Below are positions 35,400-46,793 of a stretch of 64,000 bases of DNA, piece after piece (position 1 is the stretch's first letter; each line of letters begins with the position of its first letter). The stretch covers positions 358,916,267 to 358,980,266 of the forward strand of contig NC_053040.3 in NCBI RefSeq assembly GCF_002575655.3, given 5' to 3'. Both the position numbers and the translations under genes were made by a program. The notes under the pieces are model-generated. The model searched no databases. It was given only the letters and a program-made list of their open reading frames with translations, and was not told where the DNA came from. Source of the stretch: Aegilops tauschii subsp. strangulata (Eukaryota > Streptophyta > Magnoliopsida > Poales > Poaceae).

Positions 35400-36590
35400 G
35401 GTAACAGTGATAGCAATGATTTTGTAGCAGTTGTAACAGTAACAACAGCGGTAGTAACTTAGCAATAACAATATGTAGGAAATTCGTAGGCTTTGGATCG
35501 GTAGATTCGTTGGATGATATTCATCATATAATAGTCATAACCTATGGCGATACAAAACTAGCTCCAGTTCATAAATAAAATGTAGGCATGTATTCCGTAA
35601 ATAGTCATACGTTCTTATGGAAAGAACTTGTATGACATCTTTTGTCCTACCCTCCCGTGGCAGCGGGGTCCATAAGGAAACTAAGGGATATTAAGGCCTC
35701 CTTTTAATAGAGAACTGGAACAAAGCATTAACACATAGTGAATACATGAACTCCTCAAACTACTGTCATCACCGGAAAGTATACCGATTATTGTCACCCC
35801 GGGGTTTACGGATCATAACACGTAATAGGTGAATATGACTTGCAAAATCGGATCTAGAACATAGACATAATGGTGAAAACATAAACGGTTCAGATCTGAA
35901 ATCATGGCACTCGGGCCCAAAGTGACAAGCATTAAGCATGGCAAAGTCATAACAACATCAATCTCAGAACATAATGGATACTAGGGATCAAGCCCTAACA
36001 AAACTAACTCGATTACATGATGAATCTCATCCAACTCCTCACCGACCAGCGAGCCTATGAAGGAATTACTCACTCCCGATGGGGAGCATCATGGAATTGG
36101 CAATGGACAAGGGTTGGTGATGACGAAGATCGAAGATCCCCCTCTCTGGAGCCCAAAACGGACTCCAGATCTGGCCTCCCGATGAAGAACAGGAGGTGGC
36201 GGCGGCCCGTATCGTGAAACGCGATGAAACTTTCTCCCTGATTTTTCTCCAAATATAGGTATTTATAGAGTTGGAATGAGGGTCTGCAGGGCCAACAAGT
36301 GGGCACAACCCACCTGGGCGCGCCTGGAGGGGGGCGCCCTGGTGGGTTGTGCTCACCTAGGCCCCCTCCGGTGATTCTTGGCTCCAGTATTTTTTTAAAT
36401 ATATTTTGAAATAATTCTCCAAAAAGTTTCGTTCCATTTCGAGAACTTTTATTTCTGCACAAAAACAACACCATGGTAGTTCTGCTGAAAACAACGTCAG
36501 TCCGGGTTAGTTTCATTCAAATCATACAAATTAGAGTCCAAAACGAGAGGAAAAGCATTAGGAAAAGTAGATACGACGGAGACGTATCAA
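35400..36590 (+). mobile_element. 3' part of a Gypsy LTR
   Basis: It ends GATACGACGGAGACGTATCA and holds Gypsy LTR text such as CTCCCGTGGCAGCGGGGTCC and CATGGCACTCGGGCCC. It begins abruptly at the CACTA terminus (35399). No PBS or coding region is attached, so it is a fragment. Confidence 0.75.
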
Positions 36591-37020
36591 CAACTGGCAA
36601 CTAGATAATCTCCAGGGGGGTTGTACGCGCGTTTGACTGACTAGCTTCAACACCAAATTACAAAAGATTCATCCTAAGGCATGGTGGGTCCACTAAGTAA
36701 ATTGAGATCCTACAAATGATTGAGAGCCTAATCAAGTGTATAGTAAATTGTTTGTCTCGCCTATTATTGTTTGATAATCTACCACAATGCTTGATTGCAT
36801 GGCAAGAACCCTGAGCAGACAACATGGTTTGACGCTGTTTTGGGCTCGGGGCCTTGGCCTGGTCCTGTGTTCACTACTACTGCCAGACACATACCATGTT
36901 AAGGTTTAAAAAATGATCAAAAGAGGGGGCTCCCTCCGATTTTATTAATGAAACCATCAAGGACACACAAAACATCCACCACTGCTAGCCAGGTTCTCAA
37001 TGTAAAAGTAATTGAAAGGT
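36591..37020. other. Unclassified intergenic sequence
   Basis: A 430-bp stretch between an LTR end and a CACTA terminus. I see no gene or recognisable element. Confidence 0.4.
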
Positions 37021-38057
37021 CACTACTAGGGAAAACCCTAGTAGTAGCGCTTGAAATATACATAGCAGTAGCGCTGGGTCCAGCGCTACTGCTACCGCGC
37101 TACAGCTAAGTTGTAGCAGTAGCGCTGGTATGGGCCGCGCTACTGGTAAGTATTGTTAGCAGTAGCGCTTCCCTGACAAGTGCTAATGATAACTATCTAT
37201 AGCGCTTGTGCAAACGAAGCGCTGCTGCTAATCAAGCGCTGCTAGTAGATGCTTTCAAGAGCTACTGCTAGTATTCCTGCTTTCACAGATTTACACCCCC
37301 TCTATGTATTTGTGATGTATTTATACAGGCTCTATACAGTAGTTTCATCAGATCATACTAAACATACACTATTCTCATCATATCATAGACATACAGTACT
37401 CTCGTCATACCTTGATCTTCATCGTTCAACACAAATAGCGTCACATCTCGAAAATAGCGATACACAAGAGTGATCATGTCATGTCTCAAATAAGTGCAAA
37501 TGCATGGTCATGGCACACACACAAGTTGTATCATATCTATCTAAACCATGATGTAGAAGAGAAGAGCAATCGGCATGAGCAAGAGCGCGACTATGTAGTA
37601 CTTGAGGCACCGGCAGTCTCGCCCCAGCTTATGCAGGAGTGTCCACCTCAAGTAACTACTTTCCGCTTCAGCTCTGCTGTCGAACCCTCGGTGGCTGGCA
37701 CCCGGGTACATGTCCACCTGGGCCTAAGCGTCTGGCCAGTGGTCGTAGACTCCTGGAACCCTACCAATGAACACGACATAGCAATCCCTCGCCATCTCTG
37801 ATCTATGTACCTGCATCGTCAGTTGATGAATTCAATGATAATATGCAACATAATGTACTTAAGAAAACAAAGAGGAATAATTAGCAAAATACAAGCAACC
37901 AATAGTAAACATAAATGATGAAGTTCCTCATACCCAAAACAAAGAGCGATCTACGCTAGTTTAGGACCATGTGGTTTAATTACATCACATAGTTTCAGTG
38001 TGCATAAATTCAAAGTTTTGCGATAGAAAGACAGTAGTGCCACATTGTCATCGACAA
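37021..38057. mobile_element. Left end of an older CACTA element
   Basis: The terminus CACTACTAGGGAAAACCCTA is followed by repeated subterminal motifs around AGCAGTAGCGC and GCGCTACTGCT (37040-37250). The gene it carries reads leftwards and stops at 38058, so this is the 3' end of the element. Its right end is not reached: the element is split at 38921/61718 and its remaining right part is cut off at about 62963. Confidence 0.8.
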
Positions 38058-38921
38058 TCAGTCCTCCATGTCGACGGTCCAATCTTCATAGTGAGGGAGG
38101 AAGCACCCGAGCTTCTTGAAAGGCTTCAGGTCCAGACGCTGACCGAGTAGGAGTGCTCGGACATTAGCCTGCTTGATTGGCCCATGGTAGAACATCCCCG
38201 TTGGTTTGAGGACCTGCTTCGTGATCACTTGGGCAAGTTCACACTGTACGTGATAAAACTCAGCTCGAATTCGATGATCCGGTGTCTTTCCTATGCTTGT
38301 GGCCAAGCTGACAATCTCAACATCTTCGGTAGTAGGTGACATGCAAAGGCGTTGATTATCCCTTTTGTACTCGAGTAGGTGATGCATGAGGTAGAATCCA
38401 TCAGCCTTAATAGTGTGCGGTTGCTGGATGTAGCAGAAGTCGGTCTTATGGCGGAAACCCAGCCCGTTCTTCATGTGCCTTTTCACCTTGATATATCCAC
38501 CAGACAGGCTGAAGGTTAACAGGGCACTATCAAGAACACTCTTTACGTGCGTGTAATCCTTTTTCTTGAGGTTCTTCGATGAGTCCAAGTACATAGCATG
38601 GGAGTATTCCGGGGACAGAACGATGAGCACGGCGCCGCCCCCGCTGCATAAATTAAGTACACCTCAAATTAGCCTCCATGCTTGCAAAGGAATGATTAAC
38701 ACTTACGAAAGGATATGTGCGGATGACTTACGTGGGATGATAAGGCAGTAGAATCACTTCCTTGTCCTTATTAGCGATCATGAATTTGCCGAGGTACTTG
38801 CTCGCATAGTCACGGTGCTCCTTGCAAACTGCCAAGAAGCTCTCGTGCATATAGTACGGGTCCGCGACACAGATATATTTTATGTTCTCGATCCTGATGA
38901 AGTAGTTGAGATACAACGCAT
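38058..38921 (-). pseudogene. Ulp1-like C-terminal part of a CACTA-encoded gene, left half
   Basis: Two exons (38921-38733 and 38643-38058) joined by a GTAAGT/GCAG intron give ICVADPYYMHESFLAV ... KDKEVILLPYHP and then AVLIVLSPEYSHAMYLDS ... to the stop after WTVDMED. The arrangement follows the Ulp1-like cysteine protease domain found in many plant CACTA/Mutator ORFs. The His expected after the LLPYHP segment is replaced by Gly (GGGAVLIV), and the Cys expected before GFY in the C-terminal segment is not there (IKADGFY), so protease activity is doubtful. The 5' half lies beyond the 22.8-kb insertion, at 61718 and above. Confidence 0.75.
38919..38921. repeat. Left CAT target-site duplication of the 22.8-kb CACTA
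   Basis: CAT immediately before CACTACAAAAAAA; the same CAT follows the right terminus at 61718-61720. Three-base duplications are the hallmark of CACTA insertion. Confidence 0.85.
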
Positions 38922-39974
38922 CACTACAAAAAAATACACTTCCGTGATGATACGTGTTTGTCACAGTAGGTCACGTTTTCTGTCATGCATGTACATCCAT
39001 GACAAATTTATGACAGAATCAAGATAGTCATACCTGTGCTGTCTTAGAAGTGTTCCATGACATTACCAAAATTATCATCATGGAAGTGTCCACTTCCATG
39101 ACGATAAATCGCGCGTCACAGAAGTGCTTTCGTCAAGGGTGACCGACACATGGCATCCACCGTAACGGAACGCCGTTAAGCTATCGGGTCCGGTTTTCGA
39201 TCCGATAACCCGTTAACAGCCCCGACCAATGGGGATTTTCCACGTGTAAAATCATCATTGGCTGGAGGAAACACGTGTTGGCTCACCGTTGGGACAGATG
39301 TCATCCACTCATTGGACCCAAAGCGCCAATGATACGTCGACATGTGGCACGGCCCAACAGAGGCCCATTCCTGTGAAAAGGCCGGCCTGTTTGACTTGGT
39401 CAAAAGGTGGCGGGCTGGCCCACGGCAAGCCTGTTAACGGCCTGTTCGCATATAGCCCATTTACAGCCCGCTAACCCAGGGCCCGTTTACGGCCTATCCG
39501 AATTAGGCCCAGTAGCGTCATCTGGGCCGTCCAATATAATTCCAGCCCGTTTTAACCTCCGGCCCATGTATGGCCCATGACGTATTTCGACCCATATGAG
39601 TCCCTTTGTAACTCTTGGCCCATTAATGGATCGTGATGAAACCGGCCGTAATGAACAATGTATCGCTTTATACCCATTAGCGGCCCATTATTCCATTGGG
39701 TCGTTTCCAGCCCGTGTTACCTTTCGGCCTTTTGAGGGCCCATTTATTCTTGGGCTCATTTCCAGCATTCGGTTACTTACGGCCCGTTACTGGCCTTTTC
39801 TGTTTGTGTGCCAAATTCAGCCCGTGGATACAGTCGGCCCGTTTGTGGCCCGTTAATCTGTTGGGCCATTTTCATAGCATCATCAAATACGGCCTATTAA
39901 AGGCCCGTTATGGTCAGCCCATAAAACCTACGATTTCCACTCTAGCCCATTTACGGCCCCTTATATGGCCCGTA
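38922..39974. repeat. Left subterminal region of the large CACTA
   Basis: The first ~400 bp are shared, inverted, with the truncated CACTA ending at 35399. Then GGCCC-containing motifs such as TTACGGCCCGTT and CGGCCCATTA recur every 15-30 bp up to 39974. These direct and inverted copies are likely binding sites of the element's TnpA-like protein. Confidence 0.7.
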
Positions 39975-40205
39975 CAAGGCCCATAGATGAGATGGTCCGT
40001 AGAAGGCCCATGGACCCGACGGCCCATAGAAGGCCCATCGATCCGACGGCCCATAGAAGCCCATGGATCCGCTGGCCCATAGAAGGCCCATGGATCCAAC
40101 AGCCGATAGAAGGCCCACGGATCCGACAGCCCATAGAAGGCCCACGAATCCGACGGCATAGAAGGCCATGGATCGTCCGTCCCGTAGATGGCCCATGGAT
40201 CGTAT
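39975..40205. repeat. ~27-bp minisatellite (CCATAGAAGGCCCATGGATC type)
   Basis: About eight imperfect units of 24-27 bp. Because the unit is near 27 bases it encodes a nine-residue periodic peptide on the minus strand (DPWAFYG-like), which I regard as accidental. Confidence 0.85.
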
Positions 40206-40554
40206 GTCCTGTGGAGGGCCATGGTCACTAGAACGTTTGGGCGAGTTGGCCCCCGTTTGAACGATATAGCATATTCAAAGAATTATCCTACTCTATACTA
40301 TCACCTCTAAAAAACATACACTATACAATAAAGAGACTAAGGCATAGAAACGTAGAATAATCCTACACTATACAATAAAGAAATTACAGCCGATTATACC
40401 CACTGGGCATTATGGTTCGGCACCAGTGATAATAAAGCATACACAAACAACAAATTACATACACTGGGCAAATACAACTCATACATCATGGACGCGCATC
40501 AACATAGCTTACCATTTGAACTATAATATCTTCAGAAAATAGGATTGGCCGGAT

Positions 40555-41760
40555 TTAGATAGCATAAATTTCAGTCTGCAAAATCTCCAATTCCTTCGTT
40601 GTTACCTCAGTGTCTTGTTTCATTTTTTTGACTCCTGCATCTAATACCTGCATGTCCAGTCTCAACTTGTTGATTGTACGTTCATAATCATGTACACGTT
40701 GTCTTGCCACCTCTAGTTGATGCTCGAGAACATCAGCACATTCCAATTCCAATCCATAATCATTCGGTAATGGCCATGCCACACTGCTTGCAGATCTTTT
40801 TGTTGATGTCACTTCATCCTGAAATGTTTCTGTAAGTACATATGACTAGGGCAAAAATATAGTTACAACAATGAAGCGAGCAAGACAGACTATTTTGTAC
40901 ATGGCAAAACAGGACTAACAATAATGTTACACGTCATGAAGCATAAGCAGGTGATATTTTAAAAATTATAAAAAAGGTAGTCTATGCAGCCTGCATACAG
41001 AAATCTCTCTTAGCTCACCAGAGGAGCATGATGTTGGGGCCCAATCCAAAACACAGACACGTTACAAATTTAGACAACACGTTGTGTAGAAGTAAGCAAG
41101 CAGTTGGCTATTCTGTAGCTCAATTAAAGTCTTAGGGAGCATAATGAACAGCAGAGGATTTCATACAAACATACTACATCAAGCAAAACTATGCAATCAT
41201 TAGCCTAGTATAAACTAGATTGTGAGCCTCATTCAATAATAGTTGGTTAATAGACTTCAAAGCTTCAGGCACACTTCGGCAGAGTAATTAAATGATAAGG
41301 CCTTGAATTATGTCAACTAATAGTTATACAAGTACTCAACATCAGGCATCATTCTTTGGGCATCTCATTAACTGAGGACAAATAAAGCAATTGAAAAGAG
41401 CAAATTAACTATGCCTGAAACAAACAAGGAATTGAACTGTTGATTTGGATACAGCGACTTACCTTAACAGGTTGAAGAGGCTCAGCGCAGCTCCTACTTC
41501 TCTTGCAAGGCTCCTTCCTAACATCTTGTACTTGGAAATTCTCAATCTTATCTTCATTGCACCCCCTTTGCAAGGTGACACAAACTAGTTACTCGTCTCC
41601 TTGGAAGATAAATATGCATACTTTCCAGTCTGTGAACACAAAAGGATGAGATTATAACAAAACAACACCACATAATGAAACATGCTGCATCTCTTGCGCT
41701 TGCACACAATGAAATGAGCATTTACTATCTCTGCACTATGTAAAAACTAGGCATACCTTC
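40555..41760 (-). CDS. TnpA-like coiled-coil protein of the large CACTA, 3' exons
   Basis: The last exon is about 40819-40555 (after a TTTCAG acceptor: DEVTSTKRSASSVAW ... ILQTEIYAI, stop), with long heptad-like stretches (VLEHQLEVARQRVHDYERTI). The exon before it ends CAEPLQPVK at a GTAAGT donor near 41463 and has a basic CKRSRSC segment. Further upstream a piece near 41810-41757 (DIKVWLYTKVGSPRVP) ends at a GTATGC donor. The 5' end is not identified. CACTA elements commonly encode such a coiled-coil DNA-binding protein beside the transposase; this is inference from layout and from its relative at 33360-33704. Confidence 0.5.
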
Positions 41761-42305
41761 GAACTGGATCTCTAGGTACTCTTGGAGAGCCTACTTTAGT
41801 GTACAACCAAACCTTTATGTCACCTATGAGTTAGAAAAGGCCCCACTACAGCAGCCCTTAGTGTTTAAATCGTTGACAAGCTCTGTTAGAGTGTTAGGTC
41901 AAGAATAGCAGTAAGCAAAGCAAACAGTCCTAGTATGGCCGACTGATGCAAACAAGCAATTGAACAGATGTGTGAGCAAATCTTACATATCAAGAAAAGA
42001 AGCAAAGAAGGAGACTTAAAGACCATCAATTGACTGACCGGATTTAAGGGGCATTTAAACATCATGTGCAACGTATGAACTAACATAAACATTGCATATT
42101 CCAGATTCTACAATGGAATGCACATGTATTAGGTTATGCCATGTATGATGATGCCTAAATGTACACTATAGCAGGCAGGAGTGATTCATCATTGCACGCA
42201 CAATTGAATTGCAAGTTAAGGGCCAGTTCTATTCCGCCTTTTCAGGGCTTATTGTCAAAATAAGCCATAAAAGATGTAAAGAAGTCATTTTTGAGTTATG
42301 GGCTT
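41760..42305. other. Upstream part of the TnpA-like locus, no clear coding region
   Basis: AT-rich sequence between the recognisable exons and the Gypsy LTR. Possible further exons on the minus strand could not be established. Confidence 0.3.
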
Positions 42306-43209
42306 TGTCGGCGTTCTGGGAATGAAGGTCCCCAGACTTGCCTGCCTGCGGCCCACGGCGTGACTTTGCTAGCAGGCCTGTACGACCCATCTTCATCTAC
42401 AAGGCATTCAAGACCCTCGCGAGGGGCCAAGCCTCGCGAGGCGGACGACGCAAGACCTCCTCAGGAGCGGCCTCACCAGGCTGCCTCGCGAGGAGCAAAG
42501 ATATCAAGGTGGGGCAAACCTCGCGAGGCTCTCGTGACGTGAGCCATGACGATCAACACCAGGCGGGCGCCAGCGTGCGCAGCGTCCTTGTTTCCTCTTT
42601 GGTGCTAAGGAGGCCAGCGCAGGCGCGGAGTACCGAGGCGTCAGGCAAAGGTTTCCATATCGGTGCAACGAGACCAAGACCAGCAGGACGGCAAGACGGA
42701 GGTCACCATGGAGCCCAAGACGGTGTCACCACCAGAGCCTTTTGCAGGCGAAGACCGCTTTTGTCAGGATAGCTTGTACTAGCTTTCCCCTTTCAAATTG
42801 GCCGCCGTTGTTGGCTTCCTTCCCGCTCAATATTTGGGGAGAGGACCAGGGCCTATATAAGTAGAACTAGCCACCACGGTAGCGAGGGGAGCTTGATCTC
42901 ATCTGATCGAGTCCTCACCCCCACAAGTTCGACAAACACAAGAACACCTCAACCTCAGGAGGCTGTTCTTCCCCTTGTACTGTTCATCATCAGCCCAAGA
43001 GGCAATCCACCACCACCACACTGGAGTAGGGTATTACACCACAACGGTGGCCCGAACCAGTATAAATCTTGTGTCTTTGTGTTGCTAGTTCGTCGAGTTT
43101 GTCCGCGAGATCTTAGCGAGCTAGGGCGTAGATCGGTAGGAGGGAAAGAACTTTGCATGCACCCTAGAGTTCGAATCTTAAGGGTTTTGCCAGAACCCCA
43201 GATCCGACA
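42306..43209 (+). mobile_element. Gypsy 5' LTR, 904 bp
   Basis: The ends are TGTCGGCG and GATCCGACA, giving the inverted terminal TGTCGG/CCGACA. A PBS follows directly. A TATATAA promoter box lies at 42854-42860. Several CCTCGCGAGG palindromes occur in the first 250 bp (about 42415-42535). Confidence 0.88.
42854..42860 (+). promoter_or_regulatory. TATA box of the Gypsy LTR
   Basis: CCTATATAAGTAG in the second half of the LTR, about 350 bp before its end, the normal place for the element promoter. Confidence 0.65.
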
Positions 43210-43229
43210 TTTGGCGCGCCAGGTAGGGG
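43210..43229 (+). other. Gypsy primer binding site
   Basis: TTTGGCGCGCCAGGTAGGGG immediately follows the LTR. This is the usual junction text of several large plant Gypsy families, and it fixes the LTR end and the orientation. Confidence 0.8.
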
Positions 43230-43281
43230 TGCGCCGTAGCTTCCCTTCCGTCGATCGGCGCTCCGTCGCTCCGTCGTCTCC

Positions 43282-44549
43282 ATGGCGGACGCTCGCCGCG
43301 CTCGAGCTGAGCGACGAGCCGCCCTCACCACCCGCGTTGCTCAGACGGCTCCCGTCGGCGGGCCAACTCGTTGTTCCCCGTCGCCCGCCGCCAACGCCGC
43401 AACCGGCCCGGCGGGGAACGAGCGGCAAGCGTCCTTGCTGCACCCATCGGTGCGGCAGGACGGCCGCACCGCCACTCCGTCGTTGACCCCGGCCGGTTCC
43501 TCGTCCCACGCACGTCGCGCTCGCATGGACGTGCAGGCCGCGCTCCTCATGGCGAACGAACTCCTGTGCTACCTCCCGGTCGACGACCTCTACGAGGACT
43601 GGCTTGACCGCGTCGCCGAGCTCATCCGCGCCGCAGGGGGCTCCCCGGCGCTGTGCCTCTCTCTGCCTCGCCCTCCGCCAGCCACGGGCGACGTGGCTCA
43701 TGGAGCGCCTCCACCACCTCTGCCCCAAGACGGTGCCTTGGCGCCAAGGCGCGTGGCCCCATGGCACGATCCACCACGCCCGGTGCCCGCGCGTGAAGAG
43801 GGAAGCTGCCAAGAAATTCCTCGGCCGCGAGAAGCTGCACCTGCGCTCCCCGCGCCACCTCGTCAAGACCGCGCGCCACCCGCGGTGGCGGCACGCGGGC
43901 CTCATCAAGACCAAGCTCCACCTCCGAGACGGGCCCCGGCGACCACGGCCGGCTGCCGCGCCTTCACCCCCAAGCTTCGTAGCGTCGCCTGGCCGGGCAA
44001 GTTCAAGCCGGATCTGCCTCCTCGCTACAACGGCACCCTTGACCCCGCGGAGTTCCTGCAGCTCTACGAGCTGAGCATCGAAGCGGCCAACAGTGACGAG
44101 AAAGTCATGGCGAACTGGTTTCCTATGGCTCTCAAGGATGGTGCCCGCTCCTGGCTCCTGAACCTGCCGCATGGCTCGATCTCCTCCTGGGACGAGATGC
44201 GCGACCGCTTCGTTGCCAACTTCCAGGGCACTCGCGACCGCCCGCCGGCCGCGGGTGACCTGCGCCGCATCAAGCAACAACCAGGAGAGACTCTCCAGAA
44301 GTACATCTAGCGCTTCAACAACACCCCCCTCAAGATCCCCAAGGTGACGGATGAGGCCATCATCTCCGCATTGTCCGACGGCGTCCGCGACGTTAAAATG
44401 AAGGAAGAGCTCGCTATCCACGAGGAGCTATGCACATCTCAGGAGTTGTTCAACCTGGCAACGAAGTGCGCAAGGGCTGAGGAGGGGTGCCTTTCCCTCC
44501 TTGAGCTGCTAGCTGTGGGTGCAGAGGAGAAGAAGGCAAGGCCAAGGAC
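43282..44549 (+). pseudogene. Gypsy gag, with in-frame stop and frameshift
   Basis: The frame starts MADARRARAERRAALTTR. The retrotransposon gag core is clear at about residues 235-342 (WPGKFKPDLPPRYNG ... KDGARSWLLNLP ... WDEMRDRFVANFQGT ... GETLQKYI). A TAG at 44308-44310 interrupts it (usual text continues QRFNNT), after which RFNNTPLKIPKVTDEAIISA goes on in the same frame. A second disruption near 44520-44550 shifts to the frame of the next feature. No functional gag can be made without readthrough. Confidence 0.85.
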
Positions 44550-45899
44550 GTGAAGCGCAAGGAAGCAGCAGTGCTCGCAGCGGAGCCGGACACCAAGCGA
44601 GGCAGGGACCAGCCCGAGTCGTCCAAGAACAGCCGACCATTCTACGCCTTCCACAACCTGAACACCCACAACACCAGTGACTGTCAAGAGCTCAGAGCCA
44701 TTCGCGAAGGACGCTTCGGTCGACACCCCGAGCGCAGTGACCGGGGCTACGGCCGAGGAGGAGGACGTGGTGGCGGACGCTGGGACGACCGTGGCCCGTG
44801 CCAGGAGTGGCGCGACCGTCCTCGTGAGGACCGCTGGCAGGATCATCCTCGTGAGGGCGCCTGGAGAGACCAGCCTCGCGAGGACCGTCCTCAGGGCAAC
44901 GCCGGTCTTCCCCCGCTGCCGCCACCACCAAGAAGGAACAACGACCGCCATCAGGACGAGGGGGCTGGGGGCTTCCAGGAGCCGCACGCTATCGCCTGCA
45001 TCTTGGGCGGAGCCCAGGCCCCAGCCTCGCAGCGCATCTACAAACAGTTTGCTCGTGAAGTGAATGCAGTCCTCCCCAAGCTCGAGGCCACGCGCCCGCT
45101 CAGGTGGTCCCAGTGCGCCATCACCTTCAACTCGGCAGACCAACTCAAGTGCGCAGCCACCGCTGGCGCCCTCCCGATGCTTTGCTCACCAGCCATCAGC
45201 AACGTACAAGTCACCAAGACCCTCATAGATGGCGGCGCAGGGCTCAACGTCCTGTCCGTTGACACGTTCGACAACCTTCAAGTGCCCTATGACCAGCTTC
45301 AGCCTACCAAGCCTTTCTCAGGAGTGACCGACGGCTCCACCACACCGATAGGGCAGGTCCGCCTCCCTGTCACCTTCGGAGAACGCAAGAACTACTGCAC
45401 CGAGCTCATCAACTTCGACGTCGCGCACATCCGCCTCCCATACAACGCCATCCTTGGGTATCCAGCCCTGGCCAAGTTCATGGTTGTCACGCACCACGGC
45501 TACAACGTCCTCAAGATGCCGGGAAGCGGTGGTATCATCACGGTCCCATGTGAAGAGAGAGATGCGGTGTGCTCCCTCGAGCGCGCCTTCCAAGCTGCGG
45601 CAATCGATGACCCCGACAACAAAGGCGAGGGCCCTCCTGAGGCCTTCCTCAAGAAGAAGAAGCAGCTGCGCCGCGCAGGATCTCAGGAGGATGGCGTCGT
45701 AACTGGAACCTCGACAGGATCAGCGCCCGCTCCAGGGGCGCCTCCCTCCATCGCAGAGGAAGGCGCGCCCGGCGCCCTCCTCGGGCAGGGCTCGGGGGCT
45801 CTCTTCTGGAGAGCCTTAGACCTTGCTAAAAAACGAGGGAGGCGATTGGGCACCACTTGGAGGCGTGCTTTGCAGCACGTTTCCCTCAGGAGAATATAG
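44550..45899 (+). pseudogene. Gypsy gag C-terminus and aspartic protease, truncated before RT
   Basis: The frame is open for 449 residues. It starts with a basic segment (FYAFHNLNTHNTSDCQELRA, the zinc-knuckle-like His/Cys stretch; Arg/Asp-rich repeats follow). The protease has LIDGGAGLNVLS at about residue 225, where DGG stands in the D-(S/T)-G position, then IPLVTFGE-like and YNAILGYPALAKF segments. The frame ends (SLRRI) where the reverse transcriptase should begin. Confidence 0.8.
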
Positions 45900-46310
45900 G
45901 GCAAGGAGTGCCCACCACTCAGGAATTCATCACCAAGACCACTCAGGAACTGCAAGACGCAAGGGCCATGCGCGGCGACCGCCGCTCACGAGAAGCAGCT
46001 CCCCATCCAGGCGAGGATGCCGGGCTGCGCATCTGCATCGACGTTCTAGGGCTCAACAGGGCCACATCTCAGGAGCTTTTCTGGCCTTCGTGCGTGGGCC
46101 GTTGCGAGGGTCCGCCACACATCTATGGTTCGCATGCCCTTCGGCTTGCCGAGCATGTCATCAGCCTATCAGCACAACATGCGGCATGTCCTGGCGGCTC
46201 AGGAGGCCAGGCACCACGCCATCCTGGCAGAGATGGAGATGGTCCACAGGGAACCACCTGAGCCCCCAGAGCCTCCCGAGGCTCAGGGCCCCGGTGGCTC
46301 GTGAGGAGCC
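45900..46310 (+). pseudogene. Reverse-transcriptase remnants of the Gypsy element
   Basis: Short pieces in different frames resemble RT: GLRICIDVLGLNRAT (the R-x-C-x-D-x-x-x-L-N region) near 46020, and a segment reading MPFGLPSM near 46132. The catalytic YxDD motif and everything after it are missing, so most of pol was deleted internally. Confidence 0.65.
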
Positions 46311-46662
46311 ATTCCTTCGCCGCGTACCTTCAGCTGCCCCAACTCTCCTTCGTCAACAAACCAGGTGACATTTTCCAAGTTTGTTTAGCTGGGAGCGCCC
46401 CTCGGGCTGCATTATTCCCAGGCAAAGTGGGTCCGTCCCTGTGGCATGTATCCCTTTTGCATATGTCTTTAGCTTACCTTGTTGGGGGCGCCCCTCGGGC
46501 TGCATCATCCCCAAGCCGCTTGGGCCTGACCTTGTGGCATGTATCTTTCTGCATTTACCCAAGCTGATTTGCCTTCCATGCTTAATCTGCCTATGATTAT
46601 CACCTGCTCGATAGCCACCCGCCACGGGTACATCCCTTCATCATGCAATTCGCTTGCGCGTT

Positions 46663-46672
46663 AAAAGGGGGG
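46663..46672 (+). other. Possible polypurine tract
   Basis: AAAAGGGGGG upstream of the Gypsy 3' region would serve as plus-strand primer site. In this group a further stretch lies between it and the 3' LTR; the LTR itself is absent. Confidence 0.4.
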
Positions 46673-46793
46673 CTCCTGAGCATCGTGACTCAGGAGCTCT
46701 TACTGGCTCTCCAGCCCTCACCCCCTGGCCTTGACCACGGCATCACGACCTGGCATACCAGCGGCGGCTGAGCTCGCTCGAGGGCCGGCGGGT

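Larger units (their letters stand above)
42306..46793 (+). mobile_element. Gypsy element with a large pol deletion and no 3' LTR
   Basis: A 904-bp 5' LTR, PBS, gag and protease are followed by scraps of reverse transcriptase, a polypurine tract and a 3' region that breaks off near 46793 (GGGTACTACCTG). RNase H, integrase and the 3' LTR are absent. It sits inside the large CACTA, so it inserted there later or was carried along. Family not named. Confidence 0.8.

Noticed and set aside
39914..40228. Nine-residue-repeat protein (DPWAFYG-like)
   Set aside because: It results from a 27-bp minisatellite and is broken by 24-bp units; no start context or conservation.
42955..44421. 488-codon minus-strand open frame
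   Set aside because: It lies antisense to the LTR end and gag of the Gypsy element in a GC-rich region; gag on the plus strand has recognisable motifs, this frame has none.
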